Shown here: positions 1 to 5,726 of the stretch, piece by piece
Layout: every line of letters begins with the position of its first letter
Position numbering within the stretch: the stretch's first letter is position 1
Source of the DNA: Roseobacter sp.
Lineage (GTDB): Bacteria > Pseudomonadota > Alphaproteobacteria > Rhodobacterales > Rhodobacteraceae
DNA length: 9,939 bases
Assembly: GCA_024636425.1 (NCBI GenBank)
Contig: JAGXHB010000079.1
Span: forward strand, 1 to 9,939
Direction: 5' to 3'
Made by a program: the position numbers and the translations under genes
Notes under the pieces: model-generated
Told to the model about the DNA's origin: nothing
Database searches by the model: none
The model's input: the letters and a program-made list of their open reading frames with translations, nothing else

Positions 1-242
1 AACGTCGGGATCAGGCTCAGCGTCTGGCTGGAAACCTTGGAATGAGGCACCTGCCCCGCCGTCTTGATCGCCACGGTCAACGCCCAGCCAAGCTGGTCCC
101 ATTCCATTCCCCTTTTGGCCCAGAATATCCAGATCAGGCCAATCAGCCCCGCCATTGCGGCGGCAAAGGCCACACGCATGCCCAGAACGACCATGACCAG
201 CATGCCTGCGGAGACCCACAGGCCGATTTCAATAGGATCCAT
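1..242 (-). CDS. dctM: TRAP transporter large permease, DctM family (N-terminal part only)
   Basis: This is the large membrane subunit of a tripartite ATP-independent periplasmic (TRAP) transporter. In the family it carries the ion-coupled transport path through the inner membrane. Only the first 80 codons lie in the window; the gene continues past the left edge. The reading starts MDPIEIGLWVSAGM and has a hydrophobic helix at about residues 8-40 with Gly/Ala-rich packing, then a charged stretch (AKRGMEWDQ). It then reaches HSKVSSQTLSLIPT at 67-80, which matches the conserved DctM segment leading into the next helix. The start ATG lies 2 bases after the dctQ stop codon, so translation is probably coupled to dctQ; no strong ribosome binding site is visible beyond GGGCGGGA. 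The family is clear; the substrate is unknown. Confidence 0.88.
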   Translation of the reverse strand, partial: MDPIEIGLWVSAGMLVMVVLGMRVAFAAAMAGLIGLIWIFWAKRGMEWDQLGWALTVAIKTAGQVPHSKVSSQTLSLIPT

Positions 243-244
243 GT

Positions 245-874
245 TCAGTCCCGCCCATCAAGATGTTCTGCTTCAGCCATGGCCTGCTCAACCGCCGACT
301 GCACCATTGGCACCGCCACGGGATGTTCCAATCCCAGAACGAGCGCCCGCCCATAGCCCCAGATCTGCAACACCAGCCGAAGCGCCAGCACGCTGAATGC
401 CGCAGGGACAACCAACTTTGCCGGCCAGATCGGAAGCCCGATGTCGATCGAGCTGTCCCGGCTCCAGAGAGGGGCGCTGAAATCGAAGCTCCGCAGGAAA
501 TGCGCCCACGATCCCCAGATCAACGCCAGCATCAGCAACAGGATCAACACCACCGACAGCGTTTCAGCCGCCCAAAGTGCGCGTCCTTTAAGCTGGCCGA
601 TCAGGATGTCCATCCGCACATGCCCGCCGTTCCGCTGGGTATAGGCGATGCCCATGATCGCGATTAACGGCATTGCGAACTCGATCCAGTCGACATAGCC
701 GGCAAGCGGCACCCCGAAGAACTTGCGCCCGCCCACGGACCAGACCGCCAGCACCATCAGCATGAAGACCGCGATCCCCGAAACCATTGCAAAAAAGGTC
801 TCGAGCTTGAGCAGGCCCTTGTCCAGGCGACTTAAAAGGCTGCCGTCTTCGAGCACGGCGGAGGATCCTGCCAT
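245..874 (-). CDS. dctQ: TRAP transporter small permease, DctQ family
   Basis: This is the small four-helix membrane subunit of the TRAP transporter, which binds DctM in the inner membrane. The 209-residue product has hydrophobic segments at about 27-48, 60-78, 103-122 and 150-172. The family signature GGHVRMDIL (83-91) follows the second helix, and a GLPIWPAKLVVP segment (146-157) leads into the fourth. The start is supported by a GAAAGGA ribosome binding site at 882-888, 7 bases before the ATG. It lies 102 bases downstream of dctP and 2 bases upstream of dctM, so the three form one operon. At 209 residues it is longer than many DctQ proteins (often about 160-180, from memory). The extra length is a 26-residue N-terminal tail and an acidic C-terminal tail after residue 180 (EQAMAEAEHLDGRD). 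Confidence 0.92.
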   Translation of the reverse strand: MAGSSAVLEDGSLLSRLDKGLLKLETFFAMVSGIAVFMLMVLAVWSVGGRKFFGVPLAGYVDWIEFAMPLIAIMGIAYTQRNGGHVRMDILIGQLKGRALWAAETLSVVLILLLMLALIWGSWAHFLRSFDFSAPLWSRDSSIDIGLPIWPAKLVVPAAFSVLALRLVLQIWGYGRALVLGLEHPVAVPMVQSAVEQAMAEAEHLDGRD

Positions 875-941
875 GATGTTATCCTTTCATTGGGAAACAC
901 GAGAAGGGTGAGGAATGAAGCGAAGGGCGATAACACAGGAA

Positions 942-963
942 GGGCCGCGCTTTTGCACGGCCC
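942..963 (-). other. Stem-loop between dctP and dctQ, probable mRNA stabiliser or partial attenuator
   Basis: GGGCCG (942-947) pairs with CGGCCC (958-963). After one C/A mismatch, GC (949-950) pairs with GC (955-956) around a four-base loop. It starts 13 bases after the dctP stop codon. Read on the minus strand, no T run follows the stem, so a full terminator is unlikely. Stem-loops after the binding-protein gene are common in uptake operons and raise the amount of binding protein relative to the permeases; that role here is inference. Confidence 0.5.
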
Positions 964-976
964 CCCTGTCAGCGCC

Positions 977-1993
977 TTAGTTGGAGGCGCGTTGCTTTTC
1001 CAGCGACGTCATTACCAGATCATAGAGTTCCTGACCCGGAATGCCTTGGGCTTCCATTTCTGCGATCCACGCTTCGCGCGCGGGATCGGCCGCCTTGGCC
1101 TTGAATTCGGCAATCACCTCGGGTGAGATCATGACCTTTTCAACGCCTTTTTCCTCGAGCACCGCATCCCACCGCTTGAGCAGTTCGGCGTAGGTCACGA
1201 GGTAGTAATCCAGCGCTTCCTGAACGGAACCGTCCAGCGCCTCTTTCTCGGCATCCGACAGCGCGTCATAGGCGTCGATGTTCACGACCACGGGGCAGTT
1301 TACGGTGCCGGGATTCAGGTTCGCTGTCCACCATTCGGCCTTGTTGATCGTGCCAAAGCTGAGGTGGGCGTGCTGCGCAAAGGCGACCGTGTCGACAACA
1401 CCTGATTCCATTGCGTTATACGCCTCGGACGAGGTCACGGAAGTCGGCACCGCGCCGACGGCGGCAAAAGCTTCGCCCAGACCACCCGTTGCACGCACAC
1501 GCATGCCGCTGAAGTCATCCAGCGTGTCGCGCGGCTCGCCGGTCCCGACAAGGTTGTACTGCGGCATGGGCGATGTCATCAGCATCCTGGCATTCCACTG
1601 CGCCATTTCCTCGGCCACGGCGGGATGCGCATAGACGGCCTGCGACACGGCAACTTCCTCCTCAAGCGTGTTCACGCCCAGAAACGGCAGCTCCAGCACG
1701 GTTATCGCGCGGTTCTTGTCGGGGTGGTAGCCGGCGCAGAACTGCGCCATCTCGAAGGCCCCGATGGAAATGCCGTCAAGGTTGTCGGTGTTCTTGGACA
1801 GACCGCCGTAGCTGACGTTGATGGTAAATTCACCGTTGGTCTTTTCCGAAACGAGTTCCGCGATCTTTTCAACATGTTCGGTAAAGGCGCGGCGCTTGCC
1901 CCAGACGGACGCGTTCCATTCGGTCGCGGCAGCTTGGGATGCGAATGCAAAAGTAAGGGCGCAGACGGCTGCGCCGTTCATCAGATTTTTCAT
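977..1993 (-). CDS. dctP: TRAP transporter solute-binding protein, DctP family
   Basis: This periplasmic protein captures the solute and delivers it to the DctQM permease. The 338-residue product begins with a Sec signal peptide (MKNLMNGAAV, then a hydrophobic core) with probable cleavage after A-A-A at residue 23, before TEWNAS. The DctP ligand-binding signature is present: FSGMRVRATGG at 161-171, in which Arg167 aligns with the arginine that pairs with the ligand carboxylate in this family. ESGVVDTVAF follows at 196-205. The length fits the family. The start at 1993 is chosen because an AGGGAGAA ribosome binding site (1998-2005) lies 4 bases upstream and the signal peptide starts there. The frame stays open back to 2092, but that extension has neither. 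It is the first gene of dctPQM and divergent from acs. A carboxylate ligand is likely; its identity is not readable. Confidence 0.93.
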   Translation of the reverse strand: MKNLMNGAAVCALTFAFASQAAATEWNASVWGKRRAFTEHVEKIAELVSEKTNGEFTINVSYGGLSKNTDNLDGISIGAFEMAQFCAGYHPDKNRAITVLELPFLGVNTLEEEVAVSQAVYAHPAVAEEMAQWNARMLMTSPMPQYNLVGTGEPRDTLDDFSGMRVRATGGLGEAFAAVGAVPTSVTSSEAYNAMESGVVDTVAFAQHAHLSFGTINKAEWWTANLNPGTVNCPVVVNIDAYDALSDAEKEALDGSVQEALDYYLVTYAELLKRWDAVLEEKGVEKVMISPEVIAEFKAKAADPAREAWIAEMEAQGIPGQELYDLVMTSLEKQRASN

Positions 1994-2378
1994 AAAGTTC
2001 TCCCTGGTTGCGGACATTATTGTTCCGCTTGTCGGAAAGATTAGCGGGCAGCAGGCCGTCTGCCAACCCCAGAAGGACAGTGCGCGGCGCATCCGGGGAT
2101 GCCTTCGGCGAGGATTTTAGACCATTTGGAAGCAGGGACAGCGCCAATCTTCCGACACTTGACAGCCAATCGGCCAAATTCATTATGCTATTTGCCCTGA
2201 CGCCCACAAAATTTACAAATCGGGCCTTAATTCGGAAAAATCTTTACTTACAAACGCAAGCTTTCCAGATGGTTATTCCCTTCTTTTCACATCGGTCTAT
2301 TATCCGCCAAAGGGAGGACCGGCAGCCGCATCCCGGCAACCGGCGATAAACGATCACGTTCTGAGGGAGGAGCTTTCC
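1994..2378. promoter_or_regulatory. Divergent control region between dctP and acs
   Basis: This 385-base stretch without a credible gene separates the two divergent starts and must hold the promoters of both. Its middle (about 2100-2310) is more AT-rich than the flanking genes. Visible elements: a 14-base dyad GCATCC-GG-GGATGC at 2089-2102, about 100 bases upstream of dctP; a candidate promoter core at 2159-2196 (listed separately); a TATTAT box at 2298-2303 about 80 bases before acs, with no good -35; three CCGGC copies at 2319, 2333 and 2340; and the acs ribosome binding site GGGAGGA at 2365-2371. The last is preceded by a second, unused GGGAGG at 2312-2317. No binding site of a named regulator could be recognised. 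Confidence 0.6.
2159..2196. promoter_or_regulatory. Candidate promoter core with overlapping inverted repeat, dctP-acs region
   Basis: On the plus strand a perfect TTGACA (2159-2164) is followed after 19 bases by TATGCT (2184-2189), which could be the -35 and -10 of an acs promoter with a leader of about 180 bases. The spacer is longer than ideal. On the minus strand CATAAT (2182-2187) lies 16 bases after TTGTGG and could serve dctP, so the two -10 boxes would overlap. The arms of an imperfect inverted repeat, GGC-c-AAAT (2172-2179) and ATTTGCC (2190-2196), flank both -10 boxes, as an operator might. This rests on pattern only. Confidence 0.35.
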
Positions 2379-4334
2379 ATGTCTGACGCGGCCCATACCA
2401 CCTATCCGCCATCCAAAGAGATTGCCGAAAGCGCGCATATCGACGCTGCGAAGTACGACGCGATGTATGCCGCGTCAATCAATGATCCGGATAGCTTCTG
2501 GACGGAGCATGCCAAGCGGATTGACTGGATCACGCCTTTTACCAAAGTCAAGGACGTCGATTTCACCTTTGGCAAGGTCAGCATCAACTGGTTTGGCGAT
2601 GGCGCGCTGAACGTCAGCGCCAACTGCATCGACCGCCATCTTGAGACGCGTGGCGATCAGACCGCCATCATCTGGGAGCCCGACAGCCCCGAGGACGAAG
2701 CGCAACACATCACCTATACCGAGCTGCATGCACAGACCTGCAAGATGGCCAATATCCTGCGCGATTTGGGCGTTGGCAAAGGCGACCGGGTTGTTATCTA
2801 TCTGCCGATGATCCCTGAAGCGGCCTATGCGATGCTGGCTTGTGCGCGTATCGGGGCGATCCATTCGATCGTCTTTGCAGGCTTTTCGCCAGATGCGTTG
2901 GCATCGCGGGTCAACGGCTCAGAGGCCAAGGTCGTCATCACCGCAGACTATGCCCCGCGCGGTGGCAAGGCAACGGCGCTGAAAACCAACGCCGATCAGG
3001 CGCTGCTGCATTGCAAGGACAGCGTAAAATGTCTGGTCGTCAAGCGGACCGGCGGTCAGACCACGTGGACCGAAGGGCGTGATTTTGATTACAAAGCCCT
3101 TGCGAAAGACGCCGCCGCCACCTGTGCGCCCGAAGCGATGAATGCCGAAGATCCGCTATTCATCCTTTATACCTCCGGCTCTACCGGTCAGCCCAAGGGG
3201 GTCGTCCACTCTACCGGCGGCTATCTGGTCTATGCCGCACTGACCCACGAAGTAACCTTCGACTACCATGACGGCGACATCTATTGGTGTACGGCGGATG
3301 TGGGCTGGGTCACGGGACACAGCTATATCGTCTATGGTCCGCTGGCCAACGGGGCGACCACGCTGATGTTCGAAGGCGTGCCAACCTATCCTGATGCAAG
3401 CCGGTTCTGGCAGATCTGCGAGAAGCACAAGGTGAACCAGTTCTACACTGCCCCCACGGCGATCCGCGCGCTGATGGGCAAGGGGCGCGAGTTTGTGGAT
3501 TGCTGCGACCTGAGCAGCCTTAAACTGCTGGGCACCGTGGGCGAGCCGATCAATCCGCAGGCCTGGACCTGGTACAACGAGGTTGTCGGCAAGGGCAAAT
3601 GCCCCATCGTGGACACCTGGTGGCAGACGGAAACGGGTGGTCATCTGATGACCCCCCTGCCCGGTGCCCATGCCACCAAACCCGGTGCCGCGATGAAGCC
3701 GTTCTTTGGCATCAAGCCGGTCGTGCTGGAACCCGCCACCGGCAAGGTCGTCGAGGGCAACGACGTTGAGGGGGTCTTGTGCATCGCTGACAGCTGGCCC
3801 GGACAAATGCGCACGGTCTGGGGCGATCATGAGCGGTTCGAGCAGACGTATTTCAGCGACTACAAAGGCTATTACTTTACCGGAGACGGCTGCCGTCGCG
3901 ATGCAGACGGCGATTTCTGGATCACGGGCCGCGTGGACGACGTCATCAACGTCTCGGGGCACCGCATGGGCACCGCAGAAGTCGAAAGCGCGCTGGTCGC
4001 ACACCCCAAGGTCGCCGAAGCCGCCGTCGTGGGCTATCCGCATGACATCAAGGGGCAAGGTATCTATTGCTACGTGTCGCTGATGGCTGGCGAGGCACCG
4101 TCGGACGAACTGCGTGCCGAGTTGCGCAACTGGGTCCGATCGGAAATCGGGCCGATCGCGTCGCCAGACCTGATCCAGTGGGCTCCCGGCTTGCCCAAGA
4201 CCCGTTCAGGCAAGATCATGCGCCGGATCCTGCGCAAGATTGCCGAGAACGACTATGGCGCGCTTGGCGATACCTCTACGCTGGCCGAGCCCGAAGTGGT
4301 GGGCGAGTTGATCGAAAACCGCATGAACCGCTGA
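2379..4334 (+). CDS. acs: Acetyl-CoA synthetase, AMP-forming
   Basis: This cytoplasmic enzyme activates acetate with ATP to acetyl-AMP and then transfers acetyl to CoA, feeding the TCA cycle, glyoxylate or ethylmalonyl-CoA pathways. The 651-residue product has the normal Acs length (about 650). Visible motifs of the adenylate-forming superfamily, in order: the phosphate loop YTSGSTGQPKG (264-274); GEP (388-390); DTWWQTETGG (412-421), whose tryptophan pair includes the residue that limits the acyl pocket to acetate or propionate; YYFTGDG (498-504); the hinge GRVDDVINVSGHRMG (517-531); and the C-terminal PKTRSGKIMRRILRK (606-620). Lys612 there is the catalytic lysine that Pat-type acetyltransferases modify to switch the enzyme off in other bacteria. 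The ribosome binding site GGGAGGA (2365-2371) lies 7 bases before the ATG. The gene is single, divergent from dctPQM, and ends at the hairpin at 4373. Confidence 0.97.
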   Translation: MSDAAHTTYPPSKEIAESAHIDAAKYDAMYAASINDPDSFWTEHAKRIDWITPFTKVKDVDFTFGKVSINWFGDGALNVSANCIDRHLETRGDQTAIIWEPDSPEDEAQHITYTELHAQTCKMANILRDLGVGKGDRVVIYLPMIPEAAYAMLACARIGAIHSIVFAGFSPDALASRVNGSEAKVVITADYAPRGGKATALKTNADQALLHCKDSVKCLVVKRTGGQTTWTEGRDFDYKALAKDAAATCAPEAMNAEDPLFILYTSGSTGQPKGVVHSTGGYLVYAALTHEVTFDYHDGDIYWCTADVGWVTGHSYIVYGPLANGATTLMFEGVPTYPDASRFWQICEKHKVNQFYTAPTAIRALMGKGREFVDCCDLSSLKLLGTVGEPINPQAWTWYNEVVGKGKCPIVDTWWQTETGGHLMTPLPGAHATKPGAAMKPFFGIKPVVLEPATGKVVEGNDVEGVLCIADSWPGQMRTVWGDHERFEQTYFSDYKGYYFTGDGCRRDADGDFWITGRVDDVINVSGHRMGTAEVESALVAHPKVAEAAVVGYPHDIKGQGIYCYVSLMAGEAPSDELRAELRNWVRSEIGPIASPDLIQWAPGLPKTRSGKIMRRILRKIAENDYGALGDTSTLAEPEVVGELIENRMNR

Positions 4335-4372
4335 CCTGCATGTGAGCCGAAACGCAACGTGTCACCCAAAAG

Positions 4373-4402
4373 AAAGGGGCACCATACCGGGTGCCCCTTT
4401 TT
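4373..4402. terminator. Bidirectional rho-independent terminator between acs and the DUF992 gene
   Basis: GGGGCACC (4376-4383) pairs perfectly with GGTGCCCC (4390-4397) around the loop ATACCG, and AAA/TTT extends the stem to 11 pairs. On the plus strand the stem runs into five T (4398-4402), 39 bases after the acs stop. On the minus strand it is followed by TTTCTTTT, about 20 bases after the stop of the DUF992 gene. One hairpin therefore serves both convergent genes. Confidence 0.93.
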
Positions 4403-4423
4403 CGTGTTGATCGCAGGTCGGGT

Positions 4424-4939
4424 TTAGCCCGCAACGCGCTGCAAGGTGATTTCACCCACGCCGATGGCAAAGTTGACGCCGGTTTGCGTGTTCACGCTGA
4501 TCGGCTGCAAGGCCAGCGTGTTCTCGGACCCGCCCGTCATCGCATTGGCCCCGAGACCGACGCCAAGCGTCGCCTCGGCGGATACGCCCTGATAATCTCC
4601 GTTCAGGCCGCCTTCGGAATATTCAGATTCTGTCGGCGCAAGGACCAGCCATGACATCTGGCCGTTCTGGGTCTTGCCGATGTCGATGCCGTAGCGCTTG
4701 ATGTCACCGGTGTAGACCTCGTCAGCAAGCCCTTCCTGTACCGGGTTGAAGGTGCAGGTCAGCGTCCGGGTCGATCCGAAAATAAAGCCGGTGCCATCGC
4801 CAACATCACAGGTCAGTGCGCCGACCTCGGTGTGATCCACTGTTTCATCGTCCATGTCCTGCGCCAGAATGGGGCTGGCCAGCAATGCGGTCGTGGCAAA
4901 AGCGGCAGCCGACAGGGTGATCGGGGTAAAGCGTCTCAT
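4424..4939 (-). CDS. Secreted DUF992 family protein of unknown function
   Basis: This is a small exported protein of the alphaproteobacterial DUF992 family, whose function is not known. The 171-residue product starts with a Sec signal peptide: MRR, a hydrophobic core to about residue 24, and probable cleavage after ILA at 26, before QDMDDE. The mature part shows the family pattern: VGALTC (39-44); GFIFGSTRTLTCTF (51-64); YTGDIKRYGIDIG (76-88); SAEATLGVGLGANAM (120-134); and LQPISVNTQTGVNFAIG (144-160). Cys44 and Cys62 are the only cysteines of the mature protein and may form a disulfide. The glycine-rich, alternating pattern suggests a beta fold. The start at 4939 is chosen because GGAAGGAA (4946-4953) precedes it and the signal peptide begins there, although the frame stays open to 5074. 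It appears to be a single-gene unit ending at the shared terminator. Confidence 0.88.
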   Translation of the reverse strand: MRRFTPITLSAAAFATTALLASPILAQDMDDETVDHTEVGALTCDVGDGTGFIFGSTRTLTCTFNPVQEGLADEVYTGDIKRYGIDIGKTQNGQMSWLVLAPTESEYSEGGLNGDYQGVSAEATLGVGLGANAMTGGSENTLALQPISVNTQTGVNFAIGVGEITLQRVAG

Positions 4940-4953
4940 TGGTACTTCCTTCC

Positions 4954-4969
4954 GGCGGGGTATCCCGCC
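4954..4969 (-). other. GC stem-loop directly upstream of the DUF992 ribosome binding site
   Basis: GGCGGG (4954-4959) pairs with CCCGCC (4964-4969) around a four-base loop. On the minus-strand transcript the stem ends exactly where the GGAAGGAA ribosome binding site begins. It leaves that site free, so a role in transcript stability or in keeping the site accessible is more likely than sequestration. On the plus strand it is followed only by TTTCT, which makes a weak terminator at best. Confidence 0.45.
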
Positions 4970-5014
4970 TTTCTCCGTGTGAGCATCGGCATTCGGGTGC
5001 CCTGCGGTGACGGC

Positions 5015-5052
5015 TGGAACCTCGCGTTCCAACTGTCCCGACCGACAGGAAC
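5015..5052. other. Two mutually exclusive hairpins in the divergent intergenic region
   Basis: TGGAAC (5015-5020) pairs with GTTCCA (5026-5031) around CTCGC. The same GTTC can instead pair with GAAC at 5049-5052, enclosing CTGTC (5033-5037) paired with GACAG (5044-5048) and leaving a three-base bulge. The element lies 76 bases upstream of the DUF992 start and about 150 bases upstream of the flavin reductase start. It could be transcript structure or a protein-binding dyad. No T run follows on either strand. The rest of 4940-5205 shows no gene and no promoter I can support. Confidence 0.3.
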
Positions 5053-5205
5053 ACCGCACGACGCTCGCGCGCATGTGATGTTCATGTCAGCTGCTGGGAG
5101 AACGGCTGATAGGCCTGCAGGTTCCGGACAAACTTGGCTGGTGTGCGGCAACAGGCGTTGTTTTGCCGTCTGGACAATTGTGGACTGCCGTGGCACCGCT
5201 GCGCC

Positions 5206-5724
5206 ATGACAGAACGTTTGCACAGCTTCATTCCAGCTCCCGACACAACCGACGCATTGCGGCGGTGTTTCGGGCGTTTCGGCACCGGGGTTACCGTCGT
5301 AACCGTGGAAACCGACCATGGCCCTCTGGGCATGACTGCGAATTCGTTTTCATCCGTGTCGCTCACCCCGCCGTTGGTGCTGTGGTCACCTGCACTTGGC
5401 TCGAAACGCCACGATGCCTTTGTGAAGGCGGCGCATTTTGCGGTCCATATCCTTGGGGCAGACCAGCGCGCCATCGCAGACAGCTTTGCAACGCGCGGTG
5501 ATGCGTTTGAGGCGTTTGAATGGGCCGTGGGCCCGAACGGCGCGCCAACACTCGCCGGCTGCCTTGCGACGTTCCATTGCGACACGTTCGCCGTCCATCC
5601 GGCAGGGGACCACTCTGTTGTTCTGGGTCAGGTGACGCATGCTGCCTATGACCCGGACGAAACCGCGCCTGCGTTGATGTTCGAACAAAGCCGTTATGGG
5701 TTGTTCAGCCCCGCAAAGGGCTGA
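5206..5724 (+). CDS. Flavin reductase-like domain protein
   Basis: This cytoplasmic protein resembles NAD(P)H:flavin oxidoreductases of the short HpaC type, which supply reduced FMN or FAD to a partner monooxygenase. The 172-residue product consists of the split-barrel FMN-binding domain alone. After a short lead, RRCFGRFGTGVTVVT (19-33) opens the fold. GMTANSFSSVSL (42-53), then PPLVLW (55-60), is the flavin-binding signature. FAVHILG (78-84) and GDHSVVLGQV (134-143) follow, and the end is RYGLFSPAKG. The ATG at 5206 gives the family length. The frame is open upstream to a TTG at 5134, but that adds residues unlike the family. No good ribosome binding site precedes 5206, so expression may be low or leaderless. 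No monooxygenase partner lies in the window. The stop is 2 bases from that of the convergent tamB. The domain is confident; the substrate is not. Confidence 0.88.
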   Translation: MTERLHSFIPAPDTTDALRRCFGRFGTGVTVVTVETDHGPLGMTANSFSSVSLTPPLVLWSPALGSKRHDAFVKAAHFAVHILGADQRAIADSFATRGDAFEAFEWAVGPNGAPTLAGCLATFHCDTFAVHPAGDHSVVLGQVTHAAYDPDETAPALMFEQSRYGLFSPAKG

Positions 5725-5726
5725 AC

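Noticed and set aside
42..667. Plus-strand open frames opposite dctM and dctQ
   Set aside because: The minus strand encodes recognisable TRAP subunits; the plus frames have compositional bias and no signals.
1994..2092. N-terminal extension of DctP to an upstream ATG at 2092
   Set aside because: It would place 33 unrelated residues before a clear signal peptide, and the AGGGAGAA ribosome binding site sits just before the start at 1993.
3156..4058. 300-codon open frame antisense to acs
   Set aside because: It lies entirely inside acs on the other strand, has no recognisable domain and is explained by GC-biased third positions.
4940..5074. N-terminal extension of the DUF992 protein to 5074
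   Set aside because: The extension would bury the signal peptide, and GGAAGGAA lies directly before the start at 4939.
5114..5121. CCTGCAGG palindrome
   Set aside because: An 8-base palindrome can arise by chance, has no spacing partner, and is not tied to a promoter I can support.
5146..5168. CGGCAA/TTGCCG inverted repeat upstream of the flavin reductase
   Set aside because: Six pairs over an 11-base loop with a competing CAAC/GTTG pairing and no T tail; too weak to call an operator or terminator.
5134..5205. TTG start for the flavin reductase
   Set aside because: The added 24 residues do not look like the family and no ribosome binding site supports it; the ATG at 5206 gives the usual length.
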